Shown here: piece by piece, positions 60,257 to 64,000 of the stretch | Numbering within the stretch: position 1 is the stretch's first letter | How the letters are laid out: each line of letters begins with the position of its first letter | DNA from: Deltaproteobacteria bacterium | GTDB taxonomy: Bacteria; Myxococcota_A; Polyangia; Polyangiales; Ga0077539 | Direction of reading: 5' to 3' | Length of the DNA stretch: 64,000 nucleotides | NCBI GenBank assembly: GCA_016704445.1 | Contig: JADJAE010000006.1 | Span: 1 to 64,000, forward strand | Made by a program: the position numbers and the translations under genes | Notes under the pieces: generated by a model | The model's database searches: none | Told to the model about the DNA's origin: nothing | What the model saw: the letters and a program-made list of their open reading frames with translations, nothing else

Positions 60257-61126
60257 ACGACCTGCGCGCGAAGCACGAGCGGGGCCGTCGTCTGCTGGGG
60301 CGCCAACGATTTCGGGCAGATCGGCAACGGGACGACGACGCGCGCCCTGACCCCCGTCGCGGTCGCCGGGCTCACCGACGCGGTCGAGCTCTCGGGTGGC
60401 GGCTGGCACAACTGCGCGCGGGGCTCGTCGGGCGCCGTGGTCTGCTGGGGCATGAACACCTTCGGGCAGCTCGGAAACGGCGCGACGACCAACTCGCCTA
60501 CACCTGTCACCGTCGCCGGGCTGACCGACGCCGTGCAGATCGCCTCGGCTGGCTACCACACCTGCGCGAGGCGGGCGGCGGGCGGCGTCGTCTGCTGGGG
60601 ACGCAACACCAGCGGGCAGCTCGGCGACGGCACGATGACCAACTCGCTCACGCCCGTCGCGGTCACCGGGCTCACCGACGCGGTGGAGGTCGCCGCGGAC
60701 ATGCAGACCGTCTGCGCGCGACGCGCGAGCAGGGCCGTCGTCTGCTGGGGCGTCAACAACAACGGCCAGCTCGGCGACGGCACGACGACCAACTCGCCCA
60801 CGCCCGTCGCGGTCACCGGACTGAGCGACGCGGTGGAGATCGCCGCGGGCTCGTCGCACTCCTGCGCGCGACGCGCGAGCGGTGCGGTCACGTGCTGGGG
60901 TTCCAACGGATACGGGCAGCTCGGCGACGGCACGACCACCGCCAGGCTCGCGCCGGTCGCCGTCACCGGACTGACCGACGCCCTGGGGATCTCCCGCGGC
61001 TGGAACTTCAGCTGCGCGCGGCGCACGACCGGGGCGATCGTCTGCTGGGGCAGCAACGTCTACGCGCAGCTCGGCAACAACTCGTCGCTGGATTCGTCCG
61101 TGCCGGTCGACGTGTTCGGCCTGTGA
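60257..61126 (+). pseudogene. in-frame continuation: RCC1 beta-propeller blades 2-7
   Basis: Same frame as the preceding gene, immediately after the TGA at 60254-60256. Six RCC1 repeats follow, each of the form CAR-x3-SGAVVCWG, then [30 protein letters not shown], ending at DVFGL and stop (61126). With the blade before the TGA they make seven, a complete propeller, so the TGA interrupts one gene of 1231 codons. Two alternative starts inside are weak. This part is read only if the TGA is a sequencing error or is suppressed. Confidence 0.75.
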
Positions 61127-61145
61127 GGGACGCCTCGCGCGGCGC

Positions 61146-61916
61146 TCAGGGCCGCACGCAGGCGACGGTCAGACGGCCGCCGTCGTCATCGATCGGCCCG
61201 AACCCCGAGCGCTGAAGGCGCACCATGCAGAACCGGTGGATCGCGGCGTTGCACTGCCCGCTGTGTTCGAACACCCCGTCGCAGTCTGGATGGGCCGCGG
61301 TCAACGCCGCGTAGGTGGTCTCGTAGCGCTCGACGCTCGCGGGCGGCACGCACACCACGCTCACGCGGCCCCCGTCGGCCTCGACGGGCCCGAAGCCCGC
61401 GCTCCCTGGGCTCTCACGCTCGCAGAACCTCGTGATCGCGCGGTTGCACGCCGGCCCGAAGCGCTCGACCCTCCCGTCGCAGGCGGCGTCGAAGGCGCTC
61501 AGCGCGGCGTAGTCGGTGGCGCGCACCGCGGCGTTGTCGCCGACCAGACACGTGATGGTCGCGTCGTTCCACGCCTCGTTGAGCCCGAAGCCCGCGCTGC
61601 AGCACCCGCGGGCCACGCAGATCCGGTGCGCGGCCGAGAGGCACGCGATGCTGTAACCCCGCGAGAGGGTCGCGCGGGTCAGGGAGCAATCCGCGTTGGC
61701 CGCGGCCAGCTCCGCCAGCGACACGGTGAAGCTGCCGCTGCGCACGGGCATGCAGGCATCGGGGACCTCTACGCGGTCTGAGACGGCATCCCCGGGAATG
61801 TCTGAAGCCGCGTCGGGGGCGTTCACCGCGCCGAGGTTGAGGTCTACCTGACACCCCTGCGCGCCCGCCACCGCGACGAGGACACGCATCGCGCCGAATC
61901 GCAGCGCCCGGCTCAC
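61146..61916 (-). CDS. Cys-rich exported protein with three internal repeats
   Basis: 256 aa from the GTG at 61916, overlapping the upstream stop (GTGA). Signal VSRALRFGAMRVLVAVAGAQ is followed by a Cys (AQGC), a possible lipobox of weak form. A DAASD-rich linker follows. The body holds three repeats of about 60 residues with conserved Cys and a closing GFGPxxxDGGRxxVxCV motif (GFGLNEAWNDATITCL; GFGPVEADGGRVSVVCV; GFGPIDDDGGRLTVACV). Each repeat contains CN-x-AI-x-RFC or HRICV. Function is unknown. It is the last gene of the ECF-sigma operon. Confidence 0.78.
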   Translation of the reverse strand: MSRALRFGAMRVLVAVAGAQGCQVDLNLGAVNAPDAASDIPGDAVSDRVEVPDACMPVRSGSFTVSLAELAAANADCSLTRATLSRGYSIACLSAAHRICVARGCCSAGFGLNEAWNDATITCLVGDNAAVRATDYAALSAFDAACDGRVERFGPACNRAITRFCERESPGSAGFGPVEADGGRVSVVCVPPASVERYETTYAALTAAHPDCDGVFEHSGQCNAAIHRFCMVRLQRSGFGPIDDDGGRLTVACVRP

Positions 61917-62665
61917 GGCGAGCCCTCGATGGACACCATCGGGAGGAACGGGCTGTCGGGGTAGCGCGCGCGAAAGGCATCGGCCCTGCGCCGGGCCTCC
62001 TCCGTGCGCCCGAGGGCCACCAGCGCACGTACCCCCAACGCCTCGCGACGCTCCGCGAGCTGACCGCGCGGGAACCGCCGCTCGTGCTCCTGGATCGCGG
62101 CCCACGACTCGCGGTAGTTCCCTCCCTGGAGGGCCGCACGAGCCGCGTCCAGCAGTTGTTCCTCGGCCTGGAGGTCGAAGCGAGGCCCCGCGTCCGGAGG
62201 GCCAGGCGCTCGCACGCGGACAACCGACTCGGGCGGGCGCGTACCGCTCGGAGCCGTGACGCGCGGCAGAGCGACGGGGGCCATCGGGGATGCACCCGCG
62301 TCGGCCGGGGTCGAGCGGGGCTGCACGGCGACGGGCACCTCGCGCAGCACCTCGCGAACCACGACCCGGGTGTGCGTAGGAAGCATTCTCGCGGTGACCA
62401 CGGAGCCGACCAGCCCCCCGGCGACGAAGGTTCCGACGTGGAGCAGCGCGCGCACCAGACCCGTACGCGCCAGGGTGGCCGTGGGCCCAAACGACGTCGT
62501 GGGGGGGGCGGGTTGCGCGGGAGACGCGGGCCCCATTGCCGCGCCGGCCAGGACGCTCTCGAGCATCTGCCGGTCGAGGTCGGGCGGCACGTCCTCGCCG
62601 AGGCGCTCGCTCTCGATGAGCCGCTCGAGCAAGGGGTCCATGGGGTCGGGGTCGAGTGAGCTCAT
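61913..62665 (-). CDS. membrane protein with C-terminal TPR-like region, putative anti-sigma partner
   Basis: 250 aa from the ATG at 62665, overlapping the sigma gene's stop (ATGA). Residues 1-55 are acidic and polar (cytoplasmic side, PLLERLIESERLGEDVPPDL), one transmembrane helix lies at about 68-92 (GLVRALLHVGTFVAGGLVGS), then a Pro-rich linker. A periplasmic helical hairpin region follows, AEEQLLDAARAALQGGNYRE, HERRFPRGQLAERREALGVR and LGRTEEARRRADAFRARYPD, of TPR/YbgF type. It is often found after ECF sigma genes in myxobacteria, so anti-sigma or sensor function is inferred. No zinc-binding ZAS motif is seen. Confidence 0.75.
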   Translation of the reverse strand: MSSLDPDPMDPLLERLIESERLGEDVPPDLDRQMLESVLAGAAMGPASPAQPAPPTTSFGPTATLARTGLVRALLHVGTFVAGGLVGSVVTARMLPTHTRVVVREVLREVPVAVQPRSTPADAGASPMAPVALPRVTAPSGTRPPESVVRVRAPGPPDAGPRFDLQAEEQLLDAARAALQGGNYRESWAAIQEHERRFPRGQLAERREALGVRALVALGRTEEARRRADAFRARYPDSPFLPMVSIEGSP

Positions 62666-63219
62666 GGATCACCTCGAAGGCGGCGGAGCTTAGCCGTCTC
62701 CCTGGAGAGATGCTCGCGGGCCAGGCGAAGGCGGCTGGCTGCCGTGTTCTTCGATACTCCGAGAATCTCCGCGATCTCGGTCAGGCTCATCCCCTCGACG
62801 TGGTGCAGCACGAACACCGTACGCTGAGCGCCCGGGAGCCCGTCGAGAAGATCTCCGAGGAGACCTCTGTCCTGCGCCCGCGACGCCTCGGCCTCGGGGC
62901 TCGGCCCTGGCGAGTGCAAGACCGCGGATTCCAGGTCGACGGTGTCCTCCCAGTCCCGAAACCGCGAGCGCAGGTGGTGTACCGCGACCTTCACGGCGAT
63001 CCCCATGAGCCAGCTCCGTTGTGAGCCTCGCGCGGGGTCGTACTCGGCTCGTCGGGTCCAGAACACATGAAACGCCTCGGTCGTCACGACGCAGAGGTCC
63101 TCTCGTCGAACGCCCATTCTGCGTACGAGGTTGAAGACCCCTCGGGAGTGCTCGCGGTAGACCGCGGACAGCAGCGCCCGGTCATCCTCCGTTGTCGTCG
63201 GGGGCTCCGTTCGTGTCAT
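62662..63219 (-). CDS. ECF-family RNA polymerase sigma factor
   Basis: 185 aa from the ATG at 63219. Region 2: ALLSAVYREHSRGVFNLVRR, EDLCVVTTEAFHVFWTRRAE and WLMGIAVKVAVHHLRSR. Region 4: LPGAQRTVFVLHHVEGMSLT, EIAEILGVSKNTAASRLRLA and REHL, a clear helix-turn-helix for -35 recognition. The region 2 signature has FHVFW instead of the usual FLRVW, a modest deviation. It overlaps the following and preceding genes by four bases, so the operon is tightly coupled. Confidence 0.92.
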   Translation of the reverse strand: MTRTEPPTTTEDDRALLSAVYREHSRGVFNLVRRMGVRREDLCVVTTEAFHVFWTRRAEYDPARGSQRSWLMGIAVKVAVHHLRSRFRDWEDTVDLESAVLHSPGPSPEAEASRAQDRGLLGDLLDGLPGAQRTVFVLHHVEGMSLTEIAEILGVSKNTAASRLRLAREHLSRETAKLRRLRGDP

Positions 63220-64000
63220 CGGAAATGCCAGGCCAGACCCACGACGCCCTCCACCGCGATCGGAGGGCTGGACCAGGCGACCACGCGCCGCCCGGTCGAT
63301 GTCTCGGTGAAGGCCGCGGAGAAGGCTCTCAGGGTCGCCACGCCGTCCACGCGCGCGAAGAGGTGCAACCGCCCGACGAGCCTCGGCTCGAAGAGCAGTC
63401 GGAGACCGGCCGCGAGCCACAGCGCCTGATCTCGCACCGGCACGCTCGCGTCGATTCCTTCGGTCCAGACCGGACCGCCCGAGAGCAGCGCGCATCCGGC
63501 GAACCAGCCCGCGTGCCCGCAGAGGGCCACGGTCGCCCGCGCCATCCCCGCGTCGTACCGCAGGCCCTGGTCCGAGCGGTGGGTCGTGGTGGGGGACAGC
63601 GAGAGGTCGATGCCCACGGACCATCGCGCACCGCCCAGGGCCAGACCGCCGTCGACGCTCGCGGCCGCGCCGGGGAGAAGCCCGAAGCCGAGACCTGCGC
63701 CCAGGGACGCTCGGATGCGAGCCATGGGCGACGGCGCCGGGCTCGGGGACGGCGCCGGGTCTACGCGCCGAGGCACGGGAGGAGGCACGGGAGGAGGCGG
63801 CGTCTCGGGCGGGGTGGGGGTCGGGGTGACCACGGATTGAAAGATCAGGGCGAGGTCACTGCCCGCGGCGTCCACCAGGTCTGCGCAGCGTGAGACCGGG
63901 CCGCGCAGGTCGTCGCGGGTCCGACGGACGTGGCCCTGCGCGTCGACCACCTCGACCCGAACCTGCACCTGGTCGCCCTGTGCCACGAGGCTCACGCGAA
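63216..64000 (-). CDS. outer-membrane or periplasmic protein, C-terminal part (runs off the window)
   Basis: The frame is open to the window edge on the minus strand, so the start is outside. The visible part (about 260 aa) begins with a soluble segment (GDQVQVRVEVVDAQGHVRRT; RCADLVDAAGSDLALIFQSV), then a long PTPTPP/PPPVPP linker and a beta-rich C-terminal domain (ASLGAGLGFGLLPGAAASVD, ARWSVGIDLSLSPTTTHRSD, FARVDGVATLRAF, EGVVGLAWHF). It ends with F-R and looks like a small beta barrel. It is first in the operon upstream of the ECF sigma factor (ATGA overlap), so it may be the signal-input partner. Confidence 0.75.
   Translation of the reverse strand, partial: RVSLVAQGDQVQVRVEVVDAQGHVRRTRDDLRGPVSRCADLVDAAGSDLALIFQSVVTPTPTPPETPPPPVPPPVPRRVDPAPSPSPAPSPMARIRASLGAGLGFGLLPGAAASVDGGLALGGARWSVGIDLSLSPTTTHRSDQGLRYDAGMARATVALCGHAGWFAGCALLSGGPVWTEGIDASVPVRDQALWLAAGLRLLFEPRLVGRLHLFARVDGVATLRAFSAAFTETSTGRRVVAWSSPPIAVEGVVGLAWHFR

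Noticed and set aside
58804..61215. 803-codon plus-strand frame overlapping the Cys-repeat gene
   Set aside because: Out-of-phase reading of the repeats (PRRGRVHP-type monotony). The proper frame has ordered Cys and recognisable RCC1 blades.

Overview
The window is very GC-rich and looks like a chromosomal segment from a myxobacterium-like member of Myxococcota. This rests on the many Ala/Asp/Pro-rich lipoproteins, a phosphatase with a MYXO-CTERM-like tail, a porin-like protein resembling a Myxococcales-restricted family, the REC/HPt/transmembrane regulator, and the dense, often GTGA- or ATGA-overlapping gene layout. I could not run a database search, so this is inference. I see no tRNA, rRNA, CRISPR array or intact transposase.

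Left end (1-7.2 kb): almost every gene is broken by small indels. Reading across frames recovers a REC-EAL c-di-GMP phosphodiesterase, a DUF1269 membrane protein, a phage-type protein with an SSB-like acidic tip, a 2OG-Fe dioxygenase with two compensating shifts, a DUF3556 membrane protein and a class III cyclase. A Uma2-family gene follows, lying between perfect 21-bp direct repeats. The error density suggests either a low-quality contig edge or real decay.

7.2-31 kb: housekeeping and envelope genes. These are gcvP, two unrecognised genes, RNase Z, an HD phosphohydrolase, a ferritin-like lipoprotein flanked by a dispersed repeat pair, a nucleotidyltransferase with a small partner (toxin-antitoxin-like), a second Uma2 gene ending in a 50-bp inverted repeat, an 84-bp almost pure C tract, a polytopic membrane protein, and a pentaheme cytochrome c with an exported partner. 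An RRM protein follows a hairpin-rich leader, then a lysyl-oxidase-like lipoprotein with its cofactor residues conserved and a purple-acid-phosphatase-like protein.

31-42.5 kb: a divergent polyhydroxyalkanoate (PHA) locus. Leftward runs phaR, then phasin-like, phaC, lipoprotein, alpha/beta hydrolase lipoprotein, porin-like protein and a paralogous lipoprotein. Rightward runs a PhaE-like small protein, an acyl-CoA ligase, a second PhaC-type synthase and DoxX. A palindrome family with core TGC-N3-GCA recurs through this locus, both between and inside genes, and its best form (TGTTGC-N3-GCAACA) occurs nowhere else in the window. It is my best candidate for an undescribed regulatory or DNA-organising system. 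A third, frameshifted Uma2 gene closes the region.

42.5-64 kb: a leftward operon (1216-aa REC/HPt/transmembrane regulator, sulfatase-fold lipoprotein, TlpA-like thioredoxin, DUF4031), divergent obg with an altered G4 motif, an esterase lipoprotein, several small lipoproteins, a giant Cys-repeat/RCC1 lipoprotein interrupted by one in-frame TGA, and an overlapping ECF-sigma operon running off the right edge.
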